Below the pieces are notes generated by a model, which had not been told where the DNA came from, did not search any database, and saw nothing but the letters and a program-made list of their open reading frames with translations. Source: Roseospirillum parvum (GTDB lineage: Bacteria > Pseudomonadota > Alphaproteobacteria > Rhodospirillales > Rhodospirillaceae). Taken from it: a stretch of 64,000 bases of DNA. Every line of letters begins with the position of its first letter. Within the stretch, counting starts at the first letter, position 1. The DNA is taken from assembly GCF_900100455.1 (NCBI RefSeq), contig NZ_FNCV01000004.1, positions 176,700 to 240,699 on the forward strand, in the 5' to 3' direction. A program made the translations under genes and the position numbers. This document shows positions 46,963 to 55,656 of this stretch, piece after piece.

Positions 46963-48560
46963 TGGCCCCCCGTCTGCCCGGACGGCGCGCCAAGGGGCGC
47001 CGCGAGCCCCACCTCGATGACGTGGCGGCCTTTGCCCAGGCCGACCCGGTCGAGGCCGGCGCGCCGATCCGCCTGCCGCCGCCGCGCGAGACCAGAAGCG
47101 AAGGGCGGCGAAACGAGCCCGCCGGTGCCGATTCCTTCGACCGCGTCGGCCGCCGGGTGGCCCGTTTCGCCGCCCACCCCGGGCGCATGGCGCTGATCGT
47201 CCACCTGTCGCGCCTTGCCGCCGAGCACCGTCAGCCGCTGTTGCTGGCGGTGGCCCTGGAGGCCTTCGAGTCGCGGGCCGATGGCCAGGATCTGGAGGTT
47301 CACCCGCTGCCCAACGGCGATCTGGTGGTGCTCTACGCCGGTCGCCAGCGCGAGGCGGTGGCCACGGCGCTGCTCGAGGTGCGCTGCCTGTTCGCCGACG
47401 ACGCCCTGATCTCGCCCGGGTTCGGGCTGCCCGGGGCGGCGGGCGGGACCCTCGAATCGATGCCCGAGGACGGCGACGACCCTCTGGCCAGCCTGTTCCT
47501 GCTCGACCGCCAGCAGGGCGCCGTGGAGCGCCATCTGGCCAATCTGGCGGTGGCGGTGAACGAGGAGAAGGCAAGCCTCGGCCGGCAAGCGGCGAGCCGC
47601 GCCGAACGGCTGAACGAAAGCCGCGCGTCATCTTCCCGGACGGACCCCCGGATGGAGTCCCAGGTGGTTCCCCAGGTGGTTCCCCAGGTGGGCCCCGATA
47701 TCGCCCCGGCGACCCCGGACCGCGCTCCGGCGACCTCGGCCGAGGCCGCGCCACCGGAAGAGCTGGCGGTGGAGGGCACCCTGCCGGTGGCGGCCAGCGT
47801 GCGCCGCGACCGGGGCAGCCCGCTGACCCCGGACCTTCTGGCGCGTACCGAGGCGATCCTCGAGAAGGCCGACCTCAGCGCCTATCTCAGGCGCCAGTCG
47901 GTGGCCGCCATCCTCGGCGGCGAGCGCCCCGACCCGGTGTTCTCCGAGATCTATGTGTCGATCGAGGAGTTGCGCCGGACCATCCTGCCGACGGTCGATC
48001 TGGCCGCCAACCCGTGGCTCTTCCGCCGCCTGACCCACACCCTGGACCAGCGCGTGCTGGCCGTGCTGGCGCGCAACGACGACCGCTCGCTGGAGGCCGG
48101 GTTCAGCATCAACCTCAACGTCCGCACCCTGCTCTCCGAAGCCTTCCTGCGGTTCGACGACAGCGTGGCCAGCGGCCAGCACACCACGGTGGTGCTGGAA
48201 ATCGGCGTCGAGGACATCTGCGCCGACGTCAACGCCTTCCTGTTCGCCCGCGACTTCGCGCGCCAGCGCGGCTACCGGGTGTGCGTCGATGGCCTGACCT
48301 GGCGCACCCTGCCGGTGATCGACGTCGACCGGCTGGGGGTCGATCTGGCCAAGATCTATTGGGAGCCCGAACTGGCCCGCCGGCTGTCCGGCCCCGACGG
48401 GCACGGCATCGCCGCCATGCTCCAGAAGGCGCGGCGGCGGCGCCTGATCCTCGGCCATTGCGACAGCGCCGAGGCGATCCGCCTGGGCCAGCAACTGGGC
48501 ATCGGCCTGTTCCAGGGCCGCCACGTGGAAAACCTGATCCGCCCCGGCGCGGTGGTTTGA
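46962..48560 (+). CDS. Degenerate EAL-like protein, second of a tandem pair
   Basis: A 532-residue soluble paralogue of the preceding gene. Its C-terminal half reads SINLNVRTLL, VVLEIGVEDI, CVDGLTWRTL, DLAKIYWEPEL, LGHCDSAEAI and LFQGRHVEN where a working EAL has LNxS, LELTE, DDFG, KID, AEGVET and QGY. Second Asp of DDFG and the Glu of AEG are gone, so hydrolysis of c-di-GMP is unlikely; binding is possible. N-terminal part has LPNGDLVVLY like its sister; a Pro/Val/Ser-rich linker (about 215-270) separates the halves. AAGGAGG lies before ATG 46962, which overlaps the upstream stop by one base. The stop lies in a 26-bp tandem repeat. Confidence 0.75.
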   Translation: MAPRLPGRRAKGRREPHLDDVAAFAQADPVEAGAPIRLPPPRETRSEGRRNEPAGADSFDRVGRRVARFAAHPGRMALIVHLSRLAAEHRQPLLLAVALEAFESRADGQDLEVHPLPNGDLVVLYAGRQREAVATALLEVRCLFADDALISPGFGLPGAAGGTLESMPEDGDDPLASLFLLDRQQGAVERHLANLAVAVNEEKASLGRQAASRAERLNESRASSSRTDPRMESQVVPQVVPQVGPDIAPATPDRAPATSAEAAPPEELAVEGTLPVAASVRRDRGSPLTPDLLARTEAILEKADLSAYLRRQSVAAILGGERPDPVFSEIYVSIEELRRTILPTVDLAANPWLFRRLTHTLDQRVLAVLARNDDRSLEAGFSINLNVRTLLSEAFLRFDDSVASGQHTTVVLEIGVEDICADVNAFLFARDFARQRGYRVCVDGLTWRTLPVIDVDRLGVDLAKIYWEPELARRLSGPDGHGIAAMLQKARRRRLILGHCDSAEAIRLGQQLGIGLFQGRHVENLIRPGAVV

Positions 48561-48651
48561 TTCCCGCCTCCGGCGCGGTGGTTTGATTCCCGCCTCCGGC
48601 GGGGTGGTTTGATTCCCGCCTCCGGCGGGGTGGTTTGATCCCCGCCCCGGG
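48549..48651. repeat. 26-bp tandem repeat, about four copies
   Basis: Units starting at 48549, 48575, 48601 and 48627 (G[CG]GGTGGTTTGATTCCCGCC plus TCCGGC). The first unit supplies the last codons and stop of the EAL-like gene. Confidence 0.88.
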
Positions 48652-48656
48652 GTTTG

Positions 48657-48951
48657 ATACCAACCGACGATGAGAGGAACTCATCGCCGGTTGGCATGAA
48701 AGGGGCTTTGCCCCTTTGAAACCCCACCGGGGGAGCCAGGGGCTCCCCCGGACCCCCTCCATTCATTGATGGATCGCTGAGCGAGCCGAACGCTCGGACG
48801 GAAAACCCCGACGTGTTCCGCCCGGAGGTAGCGTTTGTTCACCAACGAATGGAGGGGTCCGGGGAAGCCCTGCTTCCCCGGTGGGGGTTTGGGGGCAAAG
48901 CCCCCAACTAATACCAAACCGCGATGAGTCCTCCTCATCGCTGGTTGGTAT
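48657..48951. repeat. Composite intergenic repeat B, copy 1
   Basis: Bounded on both sides by hairpins of the type ATACCAACCG.CGATGAG...CTCATCG..GGTTGGTAT. Between them: AAAGGGGCTTTGCCCCTTT, a GGGGGAGCC...GGCTCCCCC hairpin, a CTCCATTCATTGATGG block, GGTAGCGTTTGTTCACCAAC, a GGGGAAGCC..GCTTCCCC hairpin and GGGGGCAAAGCCCCC. The same modules, in reverse order and strand, make up 63317-63777. No protein is supported in it. Confidence 0.85.
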
Positions 48952-49075
48952 GAGCCCCGCCCCGGGGTTTGCGGCTTGCGCCCGGGGGCTTCCTGGGCAA
49001 CAGTGAGGGCCGCCACGGCATAATATCAAGGGGTGCGGCCGATATGTCTGTTTCCGGCGTCGGGAGACCGGCGGC

Positions 49076-49684
49076 GTGATTTTCCTGAAAGGCCTTCTGA
49101 TCGGCTTCCTGATCGCGGCGCCGGTCGGTCCGGTGGGCATCCTGTGCATCCGCCGGGCATTGGCCGATGGCCGTCTGGCCGCCTTCGTGGCCGGGCTGGG
49201 CGCGGCGGTGGCCGACACCTTTTATGGCGCCGTGGCCGGGCTGGGGCTGACCCTGGTCTCCGACTTCCTGCTCGACCACAAGGCCTTGCTCAGCGTGGTC
49301 GGGGGCCTGTTCCTGCTCGGCCTGGGCTGGCGCACCCTGCGGGCCCATCCCGATTATTCGCAGACCTCCGATGTTCACCTGGGGCTGCTGCGGGACTTCT
49401 TCTCCACCTTCGCCATCACCCTCACCAACCCGGCCACCATCCTGGCCTTCGTGGCCGTCTTCGCGGCCCTTGGCGGGGTGCGCTTCGAGGGGATCAATCT
49501 GGCCTCGTGGGCCCTTATCGCCGGGGTTTTCACCGGTTCGGCGCTGTGGTGGCTTCTGCTCTCGGCGCTCGCCGGGGCGGCCCGCGACCGTTTCAACGAG
49601 AACTGGCTCAACCGCCTCAACCACGCCTCGGGCATCCTCTTGATGCTGTGCGGCGTCGCCGTGCTGGGCACCCTGGCGGTGTGA
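49076..49684 (+). CDS. LysE family amino acid/metabolite exporter
   Basis: A 202-residue inner-membrane protein with about six helices. FLIAAPVGPVGILCIRRAL is the LysE/RhtB N-terminal signature, and TLTNPATILAFVAVFAALGG the matching half-repeat. Substrate unknown: members export Lys, Arg, Thr, homoserine or similar. Starts at GTG 49076. The lysA gene lies convergently downstream, 13 bases between stops, but that does not prove lysine export. Confidence 0.9.
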   Translation: MIFLKGLLIGFLIAAPVGPVGILCIRRALADGRLAAFVAGLGAAVADTFYGAVAGLGLTLVSDFLLDHKALLSVVGGLFLLGLGWRTLRAHPDYSQTSDVHLGLLRDFFSTFAITLTNPATILAFVAVFAALGGVRFEGINLASWALIAGVFTGSALWWLLLSALAGAARDRFNENWLNRLNHASGILLMLCGVAVLGTLAV

Positions 49685-49697
49685 GGCCCCGCCGCGA

Positions 49698-50960
49698 TCA
49701 CAGCCAGTCGGGCAGGCTTTCCAGGGCCAGCATTTCCTTAAGGTCCGGGCGGCGGCGCACGATGTGGAAACGCCCCCCGTTGACCAGCACCTCGGGCACC
49801 AGCGGCCGGCCGTTGTAGGTCGAGGCCATCACCGCGCCATAGGCGCCGGCGCTGCCCAGGGCGACCAGATCGCCTTCCTTGAGTTCCGGCAGCAGGCGCC
49901 CCCGGGCGAAGGTGTCGCCGCTCTCGCAGACCGGGCCGACCACGTCGATGGGGCGCAAGGGGGCCTCGCCGGGCACCGCCTGCACCGGGTGGATGTGGTG
50001 GTGGGCCTCGTACATGGCCGGGCGCAGCAGGTCGTTCATGCCGGCGTCGAGGATCAGGAAGCGGCGGCTGGTGCCCTCCTTCACCCGCACCACCCGGCTG
50101 ACCAGCAGGCCGGCGTTGCCGGCGATCAGGCGCCCCGGTTCGAGCACGATGGTGGCCCCCAGATGACCCAGGGTCTGGCGCACCACGGCGGCATACTCGG
50201 CCGGGCCGGGGGGCGTCGTGCCCTCGATGTAGGGAATGCCCAGGCCGCCGCCGATGTCGATGTGCTTGAGCGCGATGCCCTGCCCCTTCAGCCCCTCGAC
50301 CAGCCCGGCGATGCGCCCGAAGGCGGCGGCGAAGGGGGCCATGTCGGTGATCTGGCTGCCGATGTGCAGGGCCACCCCGGTGACCTCGAGCGACGGCAGG
50401 GCGGCGGCCCGGGCGAACACCGCCGGGGCGCGATCGAGATCGATGCCGAACTTGTCCTCGGCCTTGCCGGTGGCGATCTTGTGGTGGGTGTCGGCGGCGA
50501 CGTCGGGGTTGACCCGCAAGGCCACCGGGGCCGTAAGGCCCAGTTCGGCGGCCACCCCGGCCAGGGTTTCCAGTTCCGGCTCGCTTTCCACGTTGATCTG
50601 AAGAATGCCCGCCTTCAGCGCCCGGGCCATCTCCTCGGCCGTCTTGCCGACCCCGGAAAAGACGATGCGCCCGGCCGGCACCCCGGCCATCAGGGCCATT
50701 TCCATTTCGCCGGCCGAAACCACGTCGGCGCCCGCCCCCAGGTTGGCCAGGGTGCGCACCACGGCCAGATTGCCGTTGGCCTTCATGGCGAAGCACAGCT
50801 CGTGGGGCAGCCCTTCGAAGGCCTGGCGGAAGACCCGGTAGTGGCGCTCCAGGGTGGCGGTGGCGTAGACGTAGAACGGCGTGCCCACAGCCTCGGCGAG
50901 GCGCGGCAGGGCAACGTCCTCGGCGTGCAGCACGCCGTCGCGATAGGTGAAGTGGTGCAT
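49698..50960 (-). CDS. lysA: Diaminopimelate decarboxylase
   Basis: A 420-residue PLP enzyme of fold type III making L-lysine from meso-diaminopimelate. It has YATATLERHYR, the PLP lysine in CFAMKANGN, the glycine loop DIGGGLGIPY, the EPGRLIAGNAG motif and the CESGDTFARGR signature with the active-site Cys, and ends with the GAYGAVMASTYNGR motif. Upstream on the same strand lie lptM and argH, the usual alphaproteobacterial order. Confidence 0.97.
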   Translation of the reverse strand: MHHFTYRDGVLHAEDVALPRLAEAVGTPFYVYATATLERHYRVFRQAFEGLPHELCFAMKANGNLAVVRTLANLGAGADVVSAGEMEMALMAGVPAGRIVFSGVGKTAEEMARALKAGILQINVESEPELETLAGVAAELGLTAPVALRVNPDVAADTHHKIATGKAEDKFGIDLDRAPAVFARAAALPSLEVTGVALHIGSQITDMAPFAAAFGRIAGLVEGLKGQGIALKHIDIGGGLGIPYIEGTTPPGPAEYAAVVRQTLGHLGATIVLEPGRLIAGNAGLLVSRVVRVKEGTSRRFLILDAGMNDLLRPAMYEAHHHIHPVQAVPGEAPLRPIDVVGPVCESGDTFARGRLLPELKEGDLVALGSAGAYGAVMASTYNGRPLVPEVLVNGGRFHIVRRRPDLKEMLALESLPDWL

Positions 50961-51031
50961 GGGGCGGGCTTTCGCGGCGGGGCGGGGCCAAAAAGGGGGG
51001 CGGGGGAGCGAAAAGGATCGGGTCGGGGCGG

Positions 51032-51184
51032 TCAGTCGACCGATTGGGGGTCCGGGTACTGGCGCGGATAGGTGGCGTCCGCCGGGGTTTCCGGGCGGGC
51101 CTTCTTGCCGCAGGCGGCGAGGCCGCCGGTCAGGGTGACGGCGAGCAGGGCAACCAGCAACAGACGCAACGACGCGGTGGGCAT
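51032..51184 (-). CDS. lptM: LptM-like small lipoprotein
   Basis: A 50-residue lipoprotein encoded between argH and lysA. Signal peptide with hydrophobic core LLLVALLAVTLTG and lipobox LAAC (Cys25), followed by GKKARPE and a short Pro/Tyr/Asp-rich tail. GGAGGG lies eight bases before the ATG. Size, lipobox followed by GKK/GxKG and the argH-x-lysA position match LptM, a factor that helps disulfide maturation of the LptD LPS translocon. Confidence 0.85.
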   Translation of the reverse strand: MPTASLRLLLVALLAVTLTGGLAACGKKARPETPADATYPRQYPDPQSVD

Positions 51185-51218
51185 GGCGGCGCCCTCCTTT
51201 GGCGCGGGGGAAGGGGCG

Positions 51219-52637
51219 TCAGCCGAGGAAGCGGGCCCGCGCCTCGGCCACCTGGGCGGCGACGTTGGCCGGCGCGGTGCCCCCGAAGCTGGTCCGCGCT
51301 TCCACGGCGTGGGTCACGTCGAGCACCGCCAGGGCGCTCTCGTCGAGGTCTGGGGCGACCGCCTTGAGGTCGTCCAGGGCCAGTTGGCTGACATCCACCC
51401 CCAGCCCCTCGGCCCGGGCGACCAGCTTGCCGGCCACCTCGTGGGCCTGGCGGAAGGGCATGCCGAGCACCCGGGCGCAGTGGTCGGCCAGATCGGTGGC
51501 GGTGGTGTGGCCGATCCCGGCGGCGGCCCGGCAGGCGGTTTCGTTGACCGTCATCCCGGCGATCATGCCGGTCATCGCGGTCAGGCACAGGTCCAGGGTG
51601 TCGACGGCTCCGAACAGGGGTTCCTTGTCCTCCTGCATGTCCTTGGAATAGGCCAGCGGCAGGCCCTTCATGACGGTGGCCAGGGTGGTCAGGGCGCCGA
51701 GCACCCGGCCCACCTTGGCGCGCACCAGCTCGGCGGCGTCCGGGTTGCGCTTTTGGGGCATCATCGAGCTGCCGGTGGTCAGGTCGTGGGGCAGGTCGAC
51801 GAAGCGGAACTGGGCCGACACCCAGAGCACGATCTCCTCGGCCAGCCGGCTCAGGGTAAGGGCCAGGATGGTCCCGGCGGCCAGCACCTCGAGCACGAAA
51901 TCGCGCGACGAGACGGCGTCCAGCGAGTTGGCGCAGGGGCGATCGAAGCCCAGCGCGGCGGCGGTCATGTGGCGGTCGATGGGCCAGGTGGTGCCGGCCA
52001 GGGCGCCGGCCCCCAGCGGGCATTCGTTCAAGCGCCGGCCGGCGTCGGCGAGGCGCCCCCGGTCACGGCCCAGCATCTCGACATAGGCCAGAAGGTGGTG
52101 GCCGAAGGTCACCGGCTGGGCCGCCTGGAGGTGGGTGAAGCCGGGCAGGATGGTGGCGGCGTGGCGCTCGGCCTGATCGATCAGCGCGCCTTGCAGGTCG
52201 CGCACCTGTCCGTCCAGGCGCGCGACGGCGGCGCGCGTCCACAGCCGGAAGTCGGTGGCCACCTGATCGTTGCGCGAGCGCGCCGTGTGCAGGCGTCCGG
52301 CGGCCGGGCCGATCAGCTCGCTGAGCCGGGCCTCGATGTTCATGTGGATGTCTTCCAGGGCGCGGCTGAAGGGGAAGCTCCCCTCGGCGATCTCGGCCGC
52401 CACCCGGTCCAGGCCCTGGGCGATGGCGGCGCCGTCCTCGGCCGACAGGATGCCGGTGGCGACCAGCATCTCGGCGTGCGCCTTGGAACCCCGGATATCC
52501 TCGTCGGCCAGCCGGCGGTCGATGTCGATGGAGGCGTTGATCTCCTCCATCAGGGCCGACGGGCCGCTGGCGAAGCGGCCGCCCCACATGGTATTTGCCG
52601 AACTGGTTGCCGAACTGGACCGGGAAGAGGAGGACAT
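51219..52637 (-). CDS. argH: Argininosuccinate lyase
   Basis: A 472-residue lyase splitting argininosuccinate to arginine and fumarate. [34 protein letters not shown] and the signature [12 protein letters not shown] are all present. The conserved part begins at MWGGRF (ATG 52589); the longer start at 52637 adds 16 Ser-rich residues and is used here, though the shorter one cannot be excluded. The tlpA start on the other strand is only three bases away from 52637. Confidence 0.95.
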   Translation of the reverse strand: MSSSSRSSSATSSANTMWGGRFASGPSALMEEINASIDIDRRLADEDIRGSKAHAEMLVATGILSAEDGAAIAQGLDRVAAEIAEGSFPFSRALEDIHMNIEARLSELIGPAAGRLHTARSRNDQVATDFRLWTRAAVARLDGQVRDLQGALIDQAERHAATILPGFTHLQAAQPVTFGHHLLAYVEMLGRDRGRLADAGRRLNECPLGAGALAGTTWPIDRHMTAAALGFDRPCANSLDAVSSRDFVLEVLAAGTILALTLSRLAEEIVLWVSAQFRFVDLPHDLTTGSSMMPQKRNPDAAELVRAKVGRVLGALTTLATVMKGLPLAYSKDMQEDKEPLFGAVDTLDLCLTAMTGMIAGMTVNETACRAAAGIGHTTATDLADHCARVLGMPFRQAHEVAGKLVARAEGLGVDVSQLALDDLKAVAPDLDESALAVLDVTHAVEARTSFGGTAPANVAAQVAEARARFLG

Positions 52638-52640
52638 CGG

Positions 52641-53249
52641 TTGAGCCTGTCGAAGTTTGCGCGCTGGGCCATCCCGCTGCTTGGGGTGCTGCTGGTGGCC
52701 GCCGTCGGCTGGGCGGTGTGGCGGGCCGACGATGCGCCTGCCTCGGCTCTCGATACAGGCTCGGCGGCCTGGGATCAAGCCGCCCTGCCCCTGTTGCCCG
52801 AGCCCTGGCCCCGCCTGCCCGAGCCCACCCCCTTCCGCGACGGCGACGGCCGGGCGCGCGATCTGGCCGACGAGGTGGGGCGCGACGGGGCCCTGCTGGT
52901 GGTCAACTTCTGGGCCACCTGGTGCCCGCCCTGCGTGCGCGAGATGCCGGCCCTCGATGCCCTGGCCGGGCGGGCCGAGGCCGAGGGCCTGCCCATCCGC
53001 GTGCTGACCATCAGCACCCGCGACCCGGGCAAGGTGGCGCCGTTCCTGGCCGCCAACGGCCTGGATCACCTGCCCGGCCACACCGACCCTGGCGGTCAGT
53101 TGGCCCATATCCTGGGGCTGTCCGGGCTGCCGACCACCCTGGTGGTGCGTCCCGACGGCCAGGTGGCGGCGGTGGTGCGGGGCGAGGCGGCGTGGGATTC
53201 GCCGGCCATGGTGGCCGCCCTGACCCGACTGGCGGAGGCCACCCCATGA
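52641..53249 (+). CDS. TlpA-like thioredoxin-fold protein, membrane-anchored
   Basis: A 202-residue protein with an N-terminal membrane anchor (about 8-27) and a periplasmic thioredoxin domain with WCPPC (in [17 protein letters not shown]) and the cis-Pro in GLPTTLVV. TlpA/ResA proteins reduce disulfides, often for cytochrome c maturation. Start TTG 52641 is chosen because AGGAGG lies about seven bases upstream and it gives the anchor directly. Overlaps the next gene by ATGA. Divergent from argH with almost no intergenic space. Confidence 0.88.
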   Translation: MSLSKFARWAIPLLGVLLVAAVGWAVWRADDAPASALDTGSAAWDQAALPLLPEPWPRLPEPTPFRDGDGRARDLADEVGRDGALLVVNFWATWCPPCVREMPALDALAGRAEAEGLPIRVLTISTRDPGKVAPFLAANGLDHLPGHTDPGGQLAHILGLSGLPTTLVVRPDGQVAAVVRGEAAWDSPAMVAALTRLAEATP

Positions 53250-54946
53250 GCACCCCTGTTGTCCGCACCCGCGCCGAGCGCTGGACCCGCCCCGGCGGCA
53301 TGCTGGTGCTGGCCCTGGCGGTCACCTTGTGGCGGCTGGTGGTGTTGCAGCAGAGCGGCCACAACCTGTCCTTCGACGAGGCCCAGTACTGGCACTGGTC
53401 GCTGGATTTCGATTTCGGCTACTTCTCCAAGCCGCCCCTGGTCGCCTGGATCATCGGTCTGGCGACCGCCCTGTTCGGCGAGGGCGAGGTGGCCATCCGG
53501 GGCGCCGTGCCGGTGGCCCATGGGGTGACCTCGGTGCTGGTCTTTCTGCTCGGGCGCCGGCTTTACGGGCCGCTGGCCGGGCTGTGGGCCGGCCTTCTGT
53601 TCCTGCTCATGCCGGGTGTGACCTTCTCCTCGCTGCTGGTCAGCACCGATCCCTTCCTGCTCACCTGCTGGGCCGGGGCGCTGCTGGCCCTGGTGGTGGC
53701 CCTGGAAGAGGACCGCCTGGGCGCCTGGGCGGCCCTCGGGCTGGCGCTTGGGGTCGGATTGCTGGCCAAGTACGCGATGGCTTATTTCGTGCCCTGTTTC
53801 CTGGTCTTCCTGGCCGTGAGCCCGGCCCATCGGCCCCTGCTCCGGCGGCCCGGGCCGTGGCTGGCCCTGGGGCTGGGGCTGCTGCTGCTGGCCCCCAATA
53901 TGGCCTGGAACGCGGCCCACGGCTTCGTCACCCTGGCCCACACCCAGGCCAACGCCAACCTGGGCGGGCCGCTGTTCCATCCCGACCATCTGGCCGAGTT
54001 CATCGGCGCCCAGGCCGGGGTCTTCGGGCCCATCCCCTTCCTCGCCTTCCTGTGGCTGCTGGTTCGCCCCGGCAGTCGCCCGGCCGACCCGCCGGGGCTG
54101 CCCGCCGGGCGGCTGCTGGTCAGCTTCAGCCTGCCCATCCTGGCCCTGGTCGCCCTGCTCGCCCTGCTCAGCCGGGCCAACGCCAACTGGGCGGCGCCGG
54201 CCTTCGTGGCGGCGGCGGTGTGGGTGGCCGGGGCGCTGAGTGCTTCGCCCCGCCGCCGGGCGTGGCTGTGGGCGGCCCTGGTGATCCACCTTGTGGCCGC
54301 CGGGGTGCTGGCCAACTACGAGGCCACCTTGAAGCTGCTGGGCATCGAGATGACCCAACGCACCGACATCCAGAAGCGCCTGCGCGGCTGGGACGAGGTG
54401 GGCGCCTGGGCCACCGACCTCAGCCAACGACACCCCGGGGTGCGCCTGCTGTTCGACAGCCGCAAGGTGATGACGCCGCTGCTCTACTACGTGCGGCCCC
54501 ATCCGCTGGACGCCGGCATGTGGAACCCGGACGGCCACCCGGAGAACCACTACGAACTGACCGCCGACATCGCCCAGGCGGTGGGCGAGGATTTCCTCTA
54601 CCTGACGCGGCGCGACGATGCCTCGGCGGTGGCCGGGGCCTTCGACTCGGTTGCCGGGCTGGGGGTGATGCGGCTGGTCTATCCGACCGGCCATACGCTG
54701 ACCGTGCGGGCCTATCTGGCGCGCGGCTTCAAGGGCTATGGGGCGGCGGGGACCGCGATGGGCGAGCATGAACCGCTTTCCCCCCTGGAGCCGATGATGA
54801 CCGAGAACCGCCTTGCCAGCCGGGGTCAAGGGCGCGCAGCGCCGGCTCCGCCGGGTAAACCCCTTGACCCCGGCTGGCAAGGCGGAACCTTGCCGATCAT
54901 CGGCTCCAGGGGGGAAAGCGGTTCGCGCCCGGGAGACACCGCATGA
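53246..54946 (+). CDS. GT39/GT83-type glycosyltransferase, polytopic membrane protein
   Basis: A 566-residue ArnT/PMT-like transferase using polyprenyl-phosphate sugars. [11 protein letters not shown] contains the catalytic DE, and [12 protein letters not shown] is the family's first-loop motif; about ten further helices follow to residue 380, then a periplasmic domain ([33 protein letters not shown]). The normal protein would end near YLARGFKGY (about residue 500). The last 60 codons are encoded by a large palindromic insert (54770-54924) read in frame. ATG 53246 overlaps the tlpA stop, and the stop overlaps the PAP2 start. Confidence 0.88.
   Translation: MSTPVVRTRAERWTRPGGMLVLALAVTLWRLVVLQQSGHNLSFDEAQYWHWSLDFDFGYFSKPPLVAWIIGLATALFGEGEVAIRGAVPVAHGVTSVLVFLLGRRLYGPLAGLWAGLLFLLMPGVTFSSLLVSTDPFLLTCWAGALLALVVALEEDRLGAWAALGLALGVGLLAKYAMAYFVPCFLVFLAVSPAHRPLLRRPGPWLALGLGLLLLAPNMAWNAAHGFVTLAHTQANANLGGPLFHPDHLAEFIGAQAGVFGPIPFLAFLWLLVRPGSRPADPPGLPAGRLLVSFSLPILALVALLALLSRANANWAAPAFVAAAVWVAGALSASPRRRAWLWAALVIHLVAAGVLANYEATLKLLGIEMTQRTDIQKRLRGWDEVGAWATDLSQRHPGVRLLFDSRKVMTPLLYYVRPHPLDAGMWNPDGHPENHYELTADIAQAVGEDFLYLTRRDDASAVAGAFDSVAGLGVMRLVYPTGHTLTVRAYLARGFKGYGAAGTAMGEHEPLSPLEPMMTENRLASRGQGRAAPAPPGKPLDPGWQGGTLPIIGSRGESGSRPGDTA
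54770..54924. repeat. Large palindromic element in the 3' end of the glycosyltransferase gene
   Basis: Two nested perfect inverted pairs: outer arms of 29 bases at 54770-54798 and 54896-54924 (GAACCGCTTTCCCCCCTGGA...), inner arms of 25 bases at 54808-54832 and 54861-54885 (CCGCCTTGCCAGCCGGGGTC...). The whole can fold as one long hairpin. It is entirely inside the open frame. Confidence 0.9.
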
Positions 54947-55656
54947 TCGCCGCCGCCTGCCACCGCCTGGAAACCCGCGCCGCCGAGCTTGCCGGCACGG
55001 TGGTCCGCCGCCGCTGGGCCATCACCCTGGGGCTGGCCGCCTTCTTCCTGGTCGCCGCGCCGGTCGATGTCTGGGTCGCCGGCTGGTTCTACGACCCGGC
55101 CAGCGGCACCTTCTTCCAGCCCGGCCAGCACCCGCTGCTCGACTTCGTGCGCAAGGGCCTGCCGCCGCTGCTGTTCGGCGTCGTGCTCTATCTGGAATTC
55201 ATGTGGCTGGCCGGACTGGCCCTGAAGGAGCGCCTGATCCCCGGCCTCGACGGGCGGCGCGCCGCCTACCTGCTGGGCTCGCTGGCGGTCGGCCCGGGGC
55301 TGGTGGTCAACACCCTGCTGAAGGACAACTGGGGGCGCGCCCGCCCCTCGCAGATCGAGGCCTTCGGCGGCGATGCCCCCTTCACCCCGGCGTGGTGGAT
55401 CGCCGACGCCTGCGACAAGAATTGCAGCTTCGTCTCCGGCCACGGAGCGCTGGGCTTCTGGGTGACGGCGTTCGCCTTCCTCGCCCCGCCCCCCTGGCGC
55501 GGCCGGGCGCTGGCCGCCGCCCTGGTCTTCGGCGCCGCCGTGGGGCTGGTGCGCATGGCCCAGGGCGGGCACTTCTTCTCCGACGTGGTCTTCGCCGGGA
55601 TCATCACCGTGTGGATCAACTGGGCCTTCTATTCCTGGCTCGTCGCCAGGCGGTAG
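54943..55656 (+). CDS. PAP2 family phosphatase, membrane-bound
   Basis: A 237-residue lipid phosphatase. The three PAP2 motifs are present: KDNWGRARP, SGHGALGFW and RMAQGGHFFSDV, with five or six helices. Lipid A 1- or 4'-phosphatases (LpxE/LpxF) and undecaprenyl diphosphatases belong here; the exact substrate is not determined. ATG 54943 overlaps the glycosyltransferase stop (ATGA), which suggests the two act on the same envelope lipid. Converges with the cyclodeaminase-like gene with a 28-base overlap. Confidence 0.9.
   Translation: MIAAACHRLETRAAELAGTVVRRRWAITLGLAAFFLVAAPVDVWVAGWFYDPASGTFFQPGQHPLLDFVRKGLPPLLFGVVLYLEFMWLAGLALKERLIPGLDGRRAAYLLGSLAVGPGLVVNTLLKDNWGRARPSQIEAFGGDAPFTPAWWIADACDKNCSFVSGHGALGFWVTAFAFLAPPPWRGRALAAALVFGAAVGLVRMAQGGHFFSDVVFAGIITVWINWAFYSWLVARR

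Noticed and set aside
48763..49016. Open frames within repeat B (similar peptides at both copies)
   Set aside because: Similarity follows from the DNA repeat itself; hairpins dominate, the frames change between copies and no ribosome site is present.
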